A stretch of 45,234 nt of DNA, from the NCBI GenBank assembly GCA_945861785.1, contig CAMAWD010000048.1:1-45234 (forward strand). Direction: 5' to 3'. Below the pieces are notes generated by a model. The model had not been told where the DNA came from, did no database searches, and saw nothing but the letters and a program-made list of their open reading frames with translations. This document shows positions 44,641 to 45,234 of the stretch, one piece after another. The translations under genes were made by a program, and so were the position numbers. The DNA is from Rhodoferax sp. OV413. GTDB lineage: Bacteria > Pseudomonadota > Gammaproteobacteria > Burkholderiales > Burkholderiaceae_C. Numbering within the stretch: the first letter of the stretch is position 1; each line of letters starts with the position of its first letter.

Positions 44641-45234
44641 CACGCACGCCTGCAAGTAGGCCCCCAGCCAGGTGCGCGCGTTGATCTTCCACAGCCTGAG
44701 TGTCATCATCAAGCTGTACATCGTGGCGGCCAGCTCGCCAGACCATTGGCTGGCGGAACCGTAGAAGTTCTTGCGCCCCACCACTGGCCCACGCATGTCG
44801 GACTCGGCTGTGTTGTGGTCCATGGGGATCCAGGGGTGGTCCACGAACACTGTCAACCCGCCCCAGTGCACCGCCATGCTCTGGAGCACCTTGGCCGCTG
44901 GGGCCGCCAGCAATAATGGATCGGCCAATACGAGGGTGCGCCGCTGTGCCATGTCCTGCACGGCCTGCTCCAGCTGCGTGTGGTGGGTGGCTCGCTGCGG
45001 GCTACCTTCTGGGGCTTGCAGGCGCAGCCCATTGAGGTGATACAGCGCACCAATGGCGTCCACGCCGGCAAACGCCCATGCAGACAAATCCGGGTAGGAG
45101 TTGGCCAGCTCCAGCAGGTCTCTGCGCACATGGGCCCAGCAAAATGCCAGCACCACCCCGGGGTGCAGCCGGGCAAACTTCTTGTACGCCGAGTAGCGGT
45201 CGCAGCTGATGATGCCGCGCTCCACGCCGGCCAA
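44602..45234 (-). pseudogene. IS66 family transposase TnpC, partial
   Basis: The frame enters from the right edge, so the N-terminal half is outside. Visible: GIISCDRYSAYKKFARLHPG with a catalytic Asp, FCWAHVRRDLLELA, MDHNTAESDMRGPVVGRKNF with the catalytic Glu, and the end WLGAYLQACVDNG. After this point (about 44634) the usual last residues of TnpC are missing; the remaining ten codons (SSPTERSRT then stop) are DUF4338 DNA read in the wrong frame. So the transposase is 3'-truncated and the element lacks this terminal repeat. Confidence 0.85.

Overview
The window is GC-rich DNA, densely packed with short intergenic gaps. It looks like the chromosome of a betaproteobacterium of the order Burkholderiales, probably Comamonadaceae-like. 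That rests on gene content (DUF3579, DUF2788, DUF2189 and NnrU proteins, a HutF-type histidine pathway, a kynBUA cluster) and on family recognition by eye; no search was run.

Left part (1-16.2 kb): an amino-acid catabolism region. A peptide/nickel-type ABC importer (binding protein plus two permeases, minus strand) diverges from a dgcN-dgcA pair (plus strand) that matches the reported route from D-glutamate through N-acetyl-D-glutamate to N-acetyl-L-glutamate. Next comes a complete histidine utilisation locus: hutC-hutD-hutI-hutG-hutF leftward and hutU-hutH rightward, around one short control region that carries both promoters and an operator-like palindrome. HutF plus HutG means histidine is degraded to L-glutamate, ammonia and formate. 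An SRPBCC protein and an exported glutathione-peroxidase-like protein follow.

Middle (16.2-28.9 kb): a DEDDy exonuclease whose 3' end overlaps kynA antisense; kynB-kynU-kynA (tryptophan to anthranilate); argD-argF (arginine biosynthesis); a DUF3579 gene; an orphan GSU2403-type nucleotidyltransferase of different base composition; a cluster of REP/MITE-like palindromes and short tandem repeats (23.67-24.18 kb), one half-copy of which also lies at the left edge; then a YkgJ cysteine-cluster protein, a class II aldolase, an AsmA-like protein, a decayed spot with the tail of an HlyD-type adaptor, an Old Yellow Enzyme and a hemerythrin.

Right part (28.9-41.3 kb): copper P-type ATPase and HMA chaperone, a membrane-anchored Mrr-like nuclease, a Spy/CpxP-like periplasmic protein, a cysteine-free glutaredoxin-like protein, a DUF2189-DUF2788 pair, and a leftward gene string aroG - two tandem NERD-like paralogues - alpha/beta hydrolase - diguanylate cyclase - nnrU; then a rhomboid protease.

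Right end (41.3-45.2 kb) is accessory: a Fic protein with an AbiEi-like N-terminal part and repeated operator-like sites in front of it, about 0.8 kb without a supported gene, then a 5'-truncated DUF4338 (DruA-like) gene fused out of frame to the 3'-truncated end of an IS66 transposase that runs off the window.

The most interesting items are the D-glutamate/peptide-import module beside the HutF pathway, the overlapping divergent hut promoters with a probably leaderless hutC, the AbiEi-Fic gene with its repeated sites, the tandem NERD paralogues, the palindrome cluster and the IS66-DUF4338 junction.
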